Assembly: GCF_016743775.1 (NCBI RefSeq)
Contig: NZ_JAEQMY010000001.1
Coordinates: 62,001 to 126,000, forward strand
Reading direction: 5' to 3'
DNA: 64,000 nucleotides
DNA from: Microvirga aerilata
GTDB lineage: Bacteria; Pseudomonadota; Alphaproteobacteria; Rhizobiales; Beijerinckiaceae
Shown here: in pieces, positions 44,531-52,304 of the stretch
Layout: each line of letters opens with the position of its first letter
Position numbering within the stretch: the first letter of the stretch is position 1
Made by a program: the position numbers and the translations under genes
The notes under the pieces: model-generated
The model's database searches: none
What the model was told of the DNA's origin: nothing
Seen by the model: only the letters and a program-made list of their open reading frames with translations

Positions 44531-44576
44531 TGGGTCGCCTGGTTACTGGGTCGCCGAGTTACTGGGTCGCTTGGAC
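44531..44576 (-). repeat. Triplicated short repeat carrying a stop codon
   Basis: GCGACCCAGTAA (minus strand) occurs three times in a row with ~4-base spacers. The first copy is the real end of the TPR protein gene (Ala-Thr-Gln-stop); the next two lie between it and der. It looks like a short tandem duplication of a gene's last codons. Confidence 0.75.
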
Positions 44577-45230
44577 CGGACCGCCCGCCACCAGCGCGGT
44601 GTAGACGGCAAGCCTCTGCCTCAAGGCGGAAGGCGTCTCGCGATCGGCTGCGATCTGATCGAACCAGCGGCCCGCATAATCCATATCACCGGCCTTAAGG
44701 CCGGACAGCCCCAAGAGTTCCCGCGCCGAGTGACGCCAGGCGTTGGTGGGCGCCGCCAGCGGCTCCAGACTCTGGCGCAGGGCGGCGGGCTCGGCGGTGT
44801 CGAGGCGCAGCCACGCGGCGCGCAGACGGGCGAGATCCTTCCAGACGGGGCTCACGGCGGCGTCGTTGGCGAGCGCATCATAGGCGGATGCGCCGTTCTC
44901 CGGGTTCTGCTGGCCCTGCTCGGCGGCGAGGCGGAAGCGGGCGAGCAGGCTGTAGCCGGTGCCGCCTTCCTTCGCGAGGGCCTCGAGGGCGGCTTGCACT
45001 TCCTGGCCCTTGTCCTGGTCGGACAGGCGGAGCGCCTCCTCGTAGCGCACGGCGGCCGCCTGCGCGTTGGTTTCCTGCATGTGCTCCCAGTAGCGCCAGC
45101 CGCCGACGCCGGCGACGATCAGAACGACGACGGCAATGATCACGCCATTGTAGCGCGCCCAGATTTGGGCGATCTGATCGCGGCGGTATTCCTCGTCGAC
45201 TTCGCGAATGAACTCGTCGTTCCGGGCCAT
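44559..45230 (-). CDS. YfgM-like membrane-anchored TPR protein
   Basis: Single-pass inner-membrane protein with a periplasmic TPR-like region. Cytosolic N-terminus (MARNDEFIREVDEEYRRDQ), one membrane helix (YNGVIIAVVVLIVAGVGGW, ~27-45), then helical repeats to 223. This fits the YfgM-like family that lies upstream of der in many bacteria and is linked to envelope protein quality control. I chose ATG 45230 (223 aa); the frame is open to 45263. Upstream of der and probably co-transcribed. Confidence 0.85.
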   Translation of the reverse strand: MARNDEFIREVDEEYRRDQIAQIWARYNGVIIAVVVLIVAGVGGWRYWEHMQETNAQAAAVRYEEALRLSDQDKGQEVQAALEALAKEGGTGYSLLARFRLAAEQGQQNPENGASAYDALANDAAVSPVWKDLARLRAAWLRLDTAEPAALRQSLEPLAAPTNAWRHSARELLGLSGLKAGDMDYAGRWFDQIAADRETPSALRQRLAVYTALVAGGPVQATQ

Positions 45231-45308
45231 GCACTCTTCGCGGCCTTGAGCCGCCTCCTTCAATCGAGTGGGTCGCCTAGCATACCCCCCCGCCTAAGGC
45301 GAGAGGTT

Positions 45309-45899
45309 TCATGCCCGCATGGGCAGCACCGAAACGCCGATCAGCCACGGATGAAGCCACAGGACGAAAGCCACGTAGACCGCCGTGCCGATCGCCACCG
45401 CCAGCAGGTCGTTGCGGATGCCTGCGGGCGCCGCCGTGCCGCCGTGCTGGGCCGCCACGTTCCGGCGCTTCACGCTGATGCGGGCCGCCACGCCCCAGGC
45501 CAGGAACGAGCCGAAGAGCAGGATGGAGCCGAGATCCCCGTTGGCGAGGAGATGCGCCAGCGCCCAGATCTTCACCCCCGCGAGCATCGGGTGCTTCAGC
45601 CGGGCCTTGATGTGCCCGGGCAGATAGGCCGCCACGAAGCAGATGAAGGCGACGAGAACGAGAAGAAGCGCGAGATGGCGCGTCCAGACCGGCGGATCCC
45701 AGACGGGGATGTAGCCGCCCGCCCGGTACTGTCCGTAGCCGATGGAGATCAGGACGATGCCGGCCAGCGACGCCAGCGAGTAAAGGCCCTTGTACGGCCC
45801 CTCCCCGATCCTGGCGATCAGGCCGGCCCTGCTGCCACGGGCCATGCTGTAGGAATGGGTGCCGAGAAAGATCACAAGGCCGAGAACGAGCAGCGTCAC
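45309..45899 (-). CDS. NnrU family membrane protein
   Basis: 196-aa integral membrane protein of the NnrU family, named for a gene linked to nitric oxide metabolism but widespread in non-denitrifiers. About six hydrophobic segments; typical start LLVLGLVIFLGTHSYSM and the segment HPMLAGVKIWALAHLLANGDLGSILLFG. It starts with GTG at 45899, with GGAGG six to ten bases upstream. No denitrification genes are in the window, so a nitrogen-oxide role is not supported by context. Confidence 0.87.
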   Translation of the reverse strand: MTLLVLGLVIFLGTHSYSMARGSRAGLIARIGEGPYKGLYSLASLAGIVLISIGYGQYRAGGYIPVWDPPVWTRHLALLLVLVAFICFVAAYLPGHIKARLKHPMLAGVKIWALAHLLANGDLGSILLFGSFLAWGVAARISVKRRNVAAQHGGTAAPAGIRNDLLAVAIGTAVYVAFVLWLHPWLIGVSVLPMRA

Positions 45900-45991
45900 G
45901 GGAGTCCTCCGGAAGATAGGATCTTATAGCCAGACTGCCGGGGAAAAACCAACCGTGGCCTTTCGGGGCAGACTGCACGGGACAAAAAGCC

Positions 45992-46009
45992 TGCGGGGCA
46001 GGCCCCGCA
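45992..46009. promoter_or_regulatory. Palindrome in the NnrU/TRAP divergent region
   Basis: TGCGGGGC and GCCCCGCA form a perfect 8-bp inverted repeat with a 2-base centre, 93 bases upstream of the NnrU gene and 188 upstream of the TRAP genes. The symmetry suits a dimeric repressor site, but it may also be a short hairpin. The rest of the ~300-bp gap (45900-46196) shows nothing I recognise. Confidence 0.35.
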
Positions 46010-46196
46010 AGTTTCGGATCGTCCTCAAAGCCTTGGCCTGCCTAAACTTTTAACAGCCTGACATCTTGCGGCCCGAAAATTTCCCCGCTACTGACCCCCA
46101 AACCTTGCTTTATACCAACACGGCACTAGCGGACGGACCCCAACTCCGGTAGCTAGGCCGCAAGATTTCAACCAACAAGTTTTGAGGGGGAGACAG

Positions 46197-46823
46197 GTGA
46201 CGGCACTTCTTCGGCTATCCCGTGTCATCGACTCGTTCAACGAACGCATCGGCAAGGTTGCCGCCTGGGCCATCGTGGTGGCCATCCTGGTCTCGGCCAT
46301 CAATGCCATCATCCGGCGCATCTTCGGCGTGTCGTCCAATGCCTGGCTCGAGCTGCAATGGTACCTGTTCGGCGCCGTGTTCATGCTCTGCGCCGCCTGG
46401 ACCCTGAAGGTGAACGAGCACATCCGCATCGACATCATCTCCAGCAAGCTCACGAAGCGCGGACGCGACACCATCGACCTGATCGGGCACCTGTTCTTCC
46501 TGCTGCCCTTCCTGGCGCTGATGCTGTACTTGAGCTTCCCTTACTTCATCGGCTCCTACCGCTCGGGCGAGGTCTCGTCCAATGCGGGCGGCCTGCTGAT
46601 CTGGCCGGCGAAGGGCCTCATCCTGCTGGGCTTTATCTCGCTGGGGTTCCAGTGCCTGAGCGAGCTGATCAAGCGGGTGGCCATCATGAAGGGCGAACTC
46701 GTCGACGAGCATGACACGGCGGGGCACAACGCCGTCGAAGCCGAGGCCGAGCGGCTGATCTCTGAGCTGGCCGATACCAGCACCACCAAGGGCGGCGAGC
46801 CCCCGGGCGACGTCCTGCGCTGA
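46197..46823 (+). CDS. TRAP transporter small permease (DctQ type)
   Basis: Small membrane subunit of a tripartite ATP-independent periplasmic transporter for organic acids or similar solutes. Four membrane segments (VAAWAIVVAILVSAINAIIRR, ELQWYLFGAVFMLCAAWTL, LFFLLPFLALMLYLSFPYF, GLILLGFISLGFQCLSEL) and the DctQ motif WLELQWYLFG. Its long polar C-terminal tail (~45 residues) is unusual but not unique. I chose GTG 46197 because GAGGGGGAGA precedes it; TTG 46182 lies within that site. Followed by the large permease after 39 bases. Confidence 0.9.
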   Translation: MTALLRLSRVIDSFNERIGKVAAWAIVVAILVSAINAIIRRIFGVSSNAWLELQWYLFGAVFMLCAAWTLKVNEHIRIDIISSKLTKRGRDTIDLIGHLFFLLPFLALMLYLSFPYFIGSYRSGEVSSNAGGLLIWPAKGLILLGFISLGFQCLSELIKRVAIMKGELVDEHDTAGHNAVEAEAERLISELADTSTTKGGEPPGDVLR

Positions 46824-46862
46824 CGCCCCTCGCCCTGATCTGATTTCGGAGTCTTTCGTCCT

Positions 46863-48755
46863 ATGGCTGCATTCATTGCCCAGAACCTCGCACCGATCAT
46901 GTTCGGTGCGCTGGTGATCTTCCTTCTACTCGGCTACCCGGTCGCCTTCTCGCTGGCGGCCAACGGGCTTCTGTTCTTCTTCATCGCGGTGGAGCTCGCC
47001 CCTCTCGCGCCCCAGAGCATCAACCTGTCCTGGCCGCTCCTCCAGGCGCTGCCGGACCGCATCTACGGCACCATGTCGAACGAGGTGCTGCTGGCGATCC
47101 CGTTCTTCACCTTCATGGGATACATCCTCGAACGCTCGGGGATGGCGGAAGACCTGCTCGACACCATCGGCCAGCTCTTCGGCCCCCTGCGCGGCGGTCT
47201 CGCCTATGCGGTGATCTTCGTGGGCGCGCTGCTCGCCGCCACCACGGGCGTCGTGGCCGCTTCCGTGATCTCCATGGGCCTCATCTCGCTCCCGATCATG
47301 CTGCGCTATGGCTACGACCGGCGCCTCGCCTCGGGCGTGATCGCGGCCTCCGGCACGCTGGCCCAGATCATTCCGCCCTCCCTGGTTCTCATCGTCATGG
47401 CCGACCAGCTCGGCCGCTCGGTGGGCGACATGTACGAGGGCGCGTTCCTGCCGGGCCTGATCTTGGCCGGCCTCTACGCCGGCTACGTGCTGCTGGCCTC
47501 GCTGATCGACCCCAAGGCCGCTCCCGGCCTGCCGCTCGAAGCCGTCGGCTTCCGCGAACCCAACGGCTCGCGCGGCGTGTGGCAGCTCGGCGTCCTGGTC
47601 GTGTTCTCCGGCCTCGTCGGCTACTACGTGCTGTCGCAGACGAACACCAAGGCCGGCGCGGATTTCGTGATCCTGACGATCTGCGTCGGAACCGTGGTGG
47701 CGCTCATCTGCGCGGTGATGAACAAGCTGCTCGGCGCCAAGCGCATCGCCATCTCGGCCGTGCTCACCGTGCTGCTCGTCGGCGCCTATTTCTACCTGAA
47801 CCAGCAGGGTCATGAGAATCTAGCGCTGCCCCTGGAAATGGTGATCGCCGGCGCGGTCTATGCGCTGGTGGTGGGCATCATCGAGCGGTTCTCAGGCCTG
47901 CGCCTCATGTCGAACATGGCGCAGCAGACCACCTTCGTCATGGTGCCGCCGCTGCTGCTGATCTTCCTCGTGCTCGGCACCATCTTCATCGGTCTGGCCA
48001 CCCCGACCGAGGGCGGCGCCATGGGCGCGCTCGGCTCCGTCATCCTGGCGGCGGTCAAGCGCCGGCTCGACAACAACCCGAACCGCTTCAACTTCACCAT
48101 CGTGCGCCAGGCGACGGAAGCGACGGCGAAGCTCTCCGCCTTCGTGCTGTTCATCCTGATCGGCGCCCGCGTGTTCTCGCTCACCTTCTACGGCGTGAAC
48201 GGCCATGTGTGGGTGGAGCACCTGCTGACCTCGCTTCCGGGCGGTCAGGTGGGCTTCCTGATCGTGGTCAACATCCTGGTCTTCCTCCTGGCCTTCTTCC
48301 TCGACTTCTTCGAACTGGCCTTCATCGTGGTGCCGCTTCTCGGCCCCGCGGCCGAGAAGCTGGGCATCGACCTGATCTGGTTCGGCGTCATGCTGGGCGT
48401 GAACATGCAGACCTCGTTCATGCACCCGCCCTTCGGTTTCGCCCTGTTCTTCCTGCGCTCGGTGGCCCCCAAGCAGGCCTATATCGACCGCCTGACGGGC
48501 AAGCGCATGGAGCCGGTGACCACTGGCCAGATATACTGGGGTGCCATTCCGTTTGTGGTGATCCAGCTCATCATGGTGGCCATCGTGGTGATCTTCCCGG
48601 GCATCGTCACGCACTACAAGTCCGCAGGCCCCGCCGTCGATCCGGCAGCGGTGCAGCAGAAGCTCGACCAGTTGCTGGTCCCGGGCCTCGGCGCTCCCGG
48701 CGATCCGGGCGGCCTCCCCGGCCTGAACTTCGACGAACCGCCGAAAATTCAGTAA
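46863..48755 (+). CDS. TRAP transporter large permease (DctM type), long form
   Basis: Channel subunit of the TRAP transporter, exchanging solute with sodium or protons. Family segments: NEVLLAIPFFTFMGYILERSGMAEDLLDT, AASGTLAQIIPPSLVLIVMADQLGRSVGDMY, LATPTEGGAMGALG and MHPPFGFALFFLR. At 630 aa it is ~200 longer than the usual ~430. The extra length is an insertion around residues 225-355 with several more hydrophobic segments, plus a polar tail. No substrate-binding protein (DctP or TAXI type) is adjacent, so the substrate is unknown. Confidence 0.9.
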   Translation: MAAFIAQNLAPIMFGALVIFLLLGYPVAFSLAANGLLFFFIAVELAPLAPQSINLSWPLLQALPDRIYGTMSNEVLLAIPFFTFMGYILERSGMAEDLLDTIGQLFGPLRGGLAYAVIFVGALLAATTGVVAASVISMGLISLPIMLRYGYDRRLASGVIAASGTLAQIIPPSLVLIVMADQLGRSVGDMYEGAFLPGLILAGLYAGYVLLASLIDPKAAPGLPLEAVGFREPNGSRGVWQLGVLVVFSGLVGYYVLSQTNTKAGADFVILTICVGTVVALICAVMNKLLGAKRIAISAVLTVLLVGAYFYLNQQGHENLALPLEMVIAGAVYALVVGIIERFSGLRLMSNMAQQTTFVMVPPLLLIFLVLGTIFIGLATPTEGGAMGALGSVILAAVKRRLDNNPNRFNFTIVRQATEATAKLSAFVLFILIGARVFSLTFYGVNGHVWVEHLLTSLPGGQVGFLIVVNILVFLLAFFLDFFELAFIVVPLLGPAAEKLGIDLIWFGVMLGVNMQTSFMHPPFGFALFFLRSVAPKQAYIDRLTGKRMEPVTTGQIYWGAIPFVVIQLIMVAIVVIFPGIVTHYKSAGPAVDPAAVQQKLDQLLVPGLGAPGDPGGLPGLNFDEPPKIQ

Positions 48756-48780
48756 GGGCGGATTACGCGATGAATCAGAA

Positions 48781-48810
48781 AGGCGGGCTTTGCGGCCTGC
48801 CTTTTTGTTT
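48781..48810 (+). terminator. Intrinsic terminator after the TRAP genes
   Basis: An 8-bp stem (48781-48788 with 48795-48802, one G-T pair, 6-base loop) is followed by TTTTGTTT, 25 bases after the large permease stop. A standard Rho-independent terminator. Confidence 0.85.
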
Positions 48811-48826
48811 GGGATGGGAGAGTCCT

Positions 48827-49042
48827 ATGCGCAGCTCGGGTGTCATACCAAGTCGCGGAGGTCACGACCTGTGCGCCTATTCGCGCAATCCGATGGACAT
48901 GTCGCTCTTCCTGCTTGGAAGCTATGCCCAGGCCATGCTGACGGCGCTCTCGGGCGAGCCATTCAGCGAGGACGACATAAGGCACCTTGTCCGTATCGTT
49001 GTTGAAGGTATCGGCGAGCAACCCCGGTCTCCAACCATTTAA
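48827..49042 (+). CDS. Possible small protein, 71 aa
   Basis: Begins at ATG 48827, shortly after the TRAP terminator, with GGGAGAG upstream, and ends 22 bases before the DUF4336 gene. The second half (NPMDMSLFLLGSYAQAMLTA, then SGEPFSEDDIRHLVRIVVEG) looks like real protein and could form two helices. I do not recognise a family. A minus-strand frame (48749-49123) overlaps it but is less protein-like. It may be co-transcribed with the DUF4336 gene. Confidence 0.4.
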   Translation: MRSSGVIPSRGGHDLCAYSRNPMDMSLFLLGSYAQAMLTALSGEPFSEDDIRHLVRIVVEGIGEQPRSPTI

Positions 49043-49064
49043 CGAATTCGACGCAGGAGCGGTC

Positions 49065-49757
49065 ATGCTGAAAGATTTTGGACAGGAAATATGGACAGCT
49101 GAGGGTCCTGAGGTGGTGGCCACGCTGGGATTTCACTATCCGACCCGTATGGCTATCATAAAGCTGCCTAGTGGAGACCTTTTTATATGGTCGCCCGTCG
49201 CTTTAACCGAGGACCTTCGTGACGAGGTCGATGCGCTCGGCAAGGTTCGCTATCTCGTTGCACCCAACTCGCTGCGTCACCTGTTTATCGCCGATTGGAA
49301 GGAAGCTTATCCGAACGCAGGGGTCTATGCCGCTCCCGGATTGCGGGAGAAGCGCAAGGACATCGCGTTTGACCGCGGATTGGACGGAACTCCGGTTCCC
49401 GAGTGGTCGGGAGAGATCGATTATATCGTGGTGCCGGGCAACGCGATAACAAGTGAGGCAGTGTTCTTTCACCGCCGGAGCGGCACCGCACTCTTCACTG
49501 ATCTGCTCCAGCAACTCCCGTCCGGCTGGCTTTCAGGTTGGCGAGCGGTCGTCGCGAAACTGGACCTGATGATAGGCCCCGAACCATCCGTCCCACGCAA
49601 ATTTCGTGTTGCCTTTACCAATCGTCATGCAGCCCGCACGGCTGTCGAACGCATCCTCGCATGGCCGGTTGAAAAGGTGTTGATGGCGCATGGGACGCCT
49701 GTGACTAATAACGGCCGAGCACTTCTACGGCGCGCATTCAAATGGCTGGTAGTGTGA
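49065..49757 (+). CDS. DUF4336 domain protein
   Basis: 230-aa cytosolic protein, family DUF4336, which resembles metallo-beta-lactamase folds but with a degenerate metal site; function unknown. Seen: TRMAIIKLPSGDLFIWSPVALTEDL at ~29-53, VRYLVAPNSLRHLFIADW at ~65-82 (the N-S-L-R-H-L-F segment replaces the usual HxHxDH), and VEKVLMAHGTPVTNNGRALLRRAF near the end. ATG 49065 has CAGGAGCG upstream. Its G+C content looks a little lower than that of neighbours, which may mean transfer. Confidence 0.78.
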   Translation: MLKDFGQEIWTAEGPEVVATLGFHYPTRMAIIKLPSGDLFIWSPVALTEDLRDEVDALGKVRYLVAPNSLRHLFIADWKEAYPNAGVYAAPGLREKRKDIAFDRGLDGTPVPEWSGEIDYIVVPGNAITSEAVFFHRRSGTALFTDLLQQLPSGWLSGWRAVVAKLDLMIGPEPSVPRKFRVAFTNRHAARTAVERILAWPVEKVLMAHGTPVTNNGRALLRRAFKWLVV

Positions 49758-49904
49758 AGCCGTATCACGCTGAGATATCTCGGCTGCGCAATTTTATATG
49801 TCAACGGCATAGTCCTGCCAGAGCGATAGCCTGGTCCCGCTGGTCCTAGCCGACCTAGCCAGCCCACTCAAACTTAGACCCGAGTCACGCCCTTCGGGAC
49901 CTGG

Positions 49905-50005
49905 TATCATTCCCGGCCGGAGCGTCAGCGGAGGGGAAGGGTATCCATTGACAAGCTCAGAGCTATGGATCCCCTTCCCGGCCCTGTGGGCCGCCGGGGA
50001 TGACA
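49905..50005. repeat. Repeat pair of the ~40-bp family
   Basis: Minus-type unit 49905-49947 and plus-type unit 49966-50005, head to head with an 18-base spacer (TTGACAAGCTCAGAGCTA). The two can pair into one long imperfect hairpin. The loop CGGCCCTGTGGGCCG of the plus unit has its own compensating pairing, as in the other copies. Confidence 0.8.
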
Positions 50006-50018
50006 CCCACCGCGCGTC

Positions 50019-50096
50019 ATGGCCGGGCTCGTGCCGGCCATCCACGTTCAACCGCGGCAAAGACGTAAATGCCCGGCACAAGGCCGGGCAAGACGG
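50019..50096. repeat. Second palindromic repeat family, two units
   Basis: ATGGCCGG pairs with CCGGCCAT (50019-50041), and a related unit (TGCCCGGCACAAGGCCGGGCA) lies at about 50070-50090. The shared theme is GGCCGG-CxCGxG-CCGGCC around a short loop. Similar units occur at 27665-27687. I remember such elements as very common between genes in Methylobacteriaceae and relatives. Confidence 0.65.
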
Positions 50097-50132
50097 GGAA
50101 AAGCAGAGATGACGGGCGGGAGCAGGGGTGCC

Positions 50133-50492
50133 TTAGCGGACTGCTGCTTCGTATTGCTCCGGCTTGAAGCCAACCAGAAGCCGACCATCCAAATCGAGCA
50201 CCGGGCGCTTGATCATGGAGGGCTGGTGCAGCATGAGCGCCAGCGCCCTGCTCTCATCGAGGTTTGCGCGGTCAGCCTCGGGAAGCTTGCGAAAGGTCGT
50301 GCCGGCACGGTTGAGGAGCGTCTCCCAGCCGACACTCTGCGCCCAGGACTCAAGCCGCGCTGCATCGATGCCTTCAGTCTTGTAATCGTGGAACGTGTAA
50401 GGCGCGCCCCTGCCATCGAGCCAGGCGCGCGCCTTCTTCATCGTGTCGCAGTTCTTGATGCCGTAAAGCGTGACGGCCTGCCTGGAGGCCAT
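50133..50492 (-). CDS. ArsC/Spx-family reductase (YffB-like)
   Basis: 119-aa thioredoxin-fold protein of the ArsC/Spx superfamily. The start VTLYGIKNCDTMKKARAWLDG has one cysteine in the redox position (NCDTMKKA), and RAGTTFRKLP and PSMIKRPVLDLDGRLLVGF are conserved family segments. The YffB branch is thought to be a glutathione-dependent thiol reductase rather than an arsenate reductase; no ars genes are near. It follows guaA by three bases and is probably in the guaA transcript. Confidence 0.87.
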   Translation of the reverse strand: MASRQAVTLYGIKNCDTMKKARAWLDGRGAPYTFHDYKTEGIDAARLESWAQSVGWETLLNRAGTTFRKLPEADRANLDESRALALMLHQPSMIKRPVLDLDGRLLVGFKPEQYEAAVR

Positions 50493-50495
50493 CGC

Positions 50496-52052
50496 CTACT
50501 CCCACTCGATTGTTCCAGGCGGCTTCGACGTGATGTCGTAGGTGACCCGGTTGATGCCCTTCACCTCGTTGATGATGCGGGTGGCCACCCGGCCGAGGAA
50601 GCCCATGTCGAAGGGGTAGAAATCCGCCGTCATGCCGTCGATTGAGGTAACGGCGCGCAGCGCGCAGACGTGGTCGTAGGTGCGCGCATCGCCCATGACG
50701 CCCACGGTCTTCACCGGCAGCAGCACGGCGAAGGCCTGCCAGATCTCGTCGTAGAGGCCGGCGTTGCGGATCTCTTCCAAATAGATCGCGTCGGCCTTGC
50801 GCAGGATGTCGAGCTTCTCGCGGGTGATCTCGCCGGGAACGCGGATGGCAAGGCCCGGACCCGGGAAGGGGTGGCGGCCGACGAAGGCGTCGGGCAGGCC
50901 GAGCTCGCGGCCGAGCACCCGAACCTCGTCCTTGAACAGCTCGCGCAGGGGCTCCACGAGCTTCATGTTCATGCGCTCGGGCAGACCGCCCACGTTGTGG
51001 TGGCTCTTGATGGTGACCGAGGGACCGCCGGTGAAGGAGACGCTCTCGATTACGTCCGGGTAAAGCGTCCCTTGAGCCAAGAAATCAGCACCACCGATCT
51101 TCTTGGCCTCCTCGTCGAACACGTCGATGAAGAGGCGGCCGATGGTCTTGCGCTTGACCTCCGGGTCGGACACGCCTTCAAGCTCGCCGATGAACGGGCC
51201 CTGCGCCTGCACGTGGACGAGCGGGATGTTGTAGTGGTCGCGAAAGAGCGTCACCACCTGCTCGGCCTCGGACGCGCGCAGGAGCCCGTGATCCACGAAC
51301 ACGCAGGTGAGCTGGTCGCCGATGGCCTCGTGGATGAGCACCGCCGCCACCGCGGAGTCGACACCGCCGGACAGGCCGCAGATCACACGGCCGGTGCCCA
51401 CCTGGGCGCGGATGCGCTCGATAGCCTCCTCGCGGAAGGCCTTCATGGTCCAGTCGCCCTTGCAGCCGGCAATGTCGCGGACGAAGTTGCGGATCAGCTG
51501 CGCGCCTTGCGGGGTGTGCACCACCTCCGGGTGGAACTGGACGCCGTAGAACTTGTGCTCCTCGTCGGCCACCACCGCGAAGGGCGCGTTCTCGGAGGCG
51601 GCGAGCACCTCGAAGCCCTCCGGCAGCCTGGTGACCCGGTCGCCGTGGCTCATCCACACCGGGTATTTCTTGCCCACCTGCCACACGCCCTGGAAGAGCG
51701 GGCTCTCGGTGAAAACCTCGATCTCGGCGCGGCCGAACTCGGAATGGTGCCCGCCCTCGACCTCGCCGCCGAGCTGCGCCGCCATGGTCTGCTGCCCGTA
51801 GCAGATGCCGAAGACAGGCAGGCCCGTCTCGAACAGCTCCTTGGGCGCCCGGGGCGAGGTGTCGGTGGTGACCGACTCAGGCCCGCCCGACAGGATCACG
51901 CCCTTTGGCTTCAAGGTCCGGATGGCCTCGGCGGCCTTCTGGAACGGAACGACCTCCGAGTAGACGCCATCCTCGCGCACGCGCCGTGCGATGAGCTGGG
52001 TCACCTGGGAGCCGAAATCGACGATGAGGATTTTGTCGTGGGTCTGGGTCAT
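50496..52052 (-). CDS. guaA: GMP synthase (glutamine-hydrolysing)
   Basis: Aminates XMP to GMP with glutamine and ATP. Class I glutaminase domain with nucleophile C84 in [16 protein letters not shown] and His-x-Glu in [11 protein letters not shown] pyrophosphatase loop [13 protein letters not shown]-terminal dimerisation domain ending [19 protein letters not shown]. 518 aa, full length. It works right after GuaB in the pathway; guaB is ~4 kb away on the same strand. Confidence 0.97.
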   Translation of the reverse strand: MTQTHDKILIVDFGSQVTQLIARRVREDGVYSEVVPFQKAAEAIRTLKPKGVILSGGPESVTTDTSPRAPKELFETGLPVFGICYGQQTMAAQLGGEVEGGHHSEFGRAEIEVFTESPLFQGVWQVGKKYPVWMSHGDRVTRLPEGFEVLAASENAPFAVVADEEHKFYGVQFHPEVVHTPQGAQLIRNFVRDIAGCKGDWTMKAFREEAIERIRAQVGTGRVICGLSGGVDSAVAAVLIHEAIGDQLTCVFVDHGLLRASEAEQVVTLFRDHYNIPLVHVQAQGPFIGELEGVSDPEVKRKTIGRLFIDVFDEEAKKIGGADFLAQGTLYPDVIESVSFTGGPSVTIKSHHNVGGLPERMNMKLVEPLRELFKDEVRVLGRELGLPDAFVGRHPFPGPGLAIRVPGEITREKLDILRKADAIYLEEIRNAGLYDEIWQAFAVLLPVKTVGVMGDARTYDHVCALRAVTSIDGMTADFYPFDMGFLGRVATRIINEVKGINRVTYDITSKPPGTIEWE

Positions 52053-52221
52053 GATCTATCGCGTGGGCCCTGAGCGAAGGAGCGTAAAGCTCCTGTGCTT
52101 TACCCCTATCTTCATCCGGCTGTCATGCCTTTTGAGATGGTGCGAGGCAGGGTCATGCGATTTTGATGGCTCTTCAAGAGAGGCGGCCAGGCACGAGGCT
52201 GAACCGACCGGCCCAACAGAA

Positions 52222-52257
52222 CTTCCCCCGGCTGCAGATTGGGGCAGCCGGGGGAAG
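52222..52257 (-). terminator. Perfect 14-bp hairpin after the second RTX gene
   Basis: CTTCCCCCGGCTGC at 52222-52235 is perfectly complementary to 52244-52257 across an 8-base loop. On the minus strand it follows the RTX stop by 47 bases and is succeeded by TTCTGTT. It separates the RTX gene from guaA; the other ~160 bases of the gap should hold the guaA promoter. Confidence 0.8.
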
Positions 52258-52304
52258 CCGAGCTTCGGTGATTGTAGCTATTACAAGGTCTGGAATACCC
52301 AGGC

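Larger units (their letters stand above)
49758..50132. other. Intergenic region, 375 bp, with repeats
   Basis: Between the ends of the DUF4336 gene (plus) and the ArsC-like gene (minus), so no promoter is required. It holds one minus-type (49905-49947) and one plus-type (49966-50005) unit of the ~40-bp repeat family, then two units of a second palindrome family. Nothing else is seen. Confidence 0.6.

Noticed and set aside
45309..45899. Denitrification locus suggested by NnrU
   Set aside because: No nir, nor or nnrR genes in the window; NnrU relatives are common in non-denitrifiers.
50133..50492. Arsenate resistance role for the ArsC-like gene
   Set aside because: It belongs to the YffB/Spx-like branch and has no arsB, arsR or acr3 neighbour.
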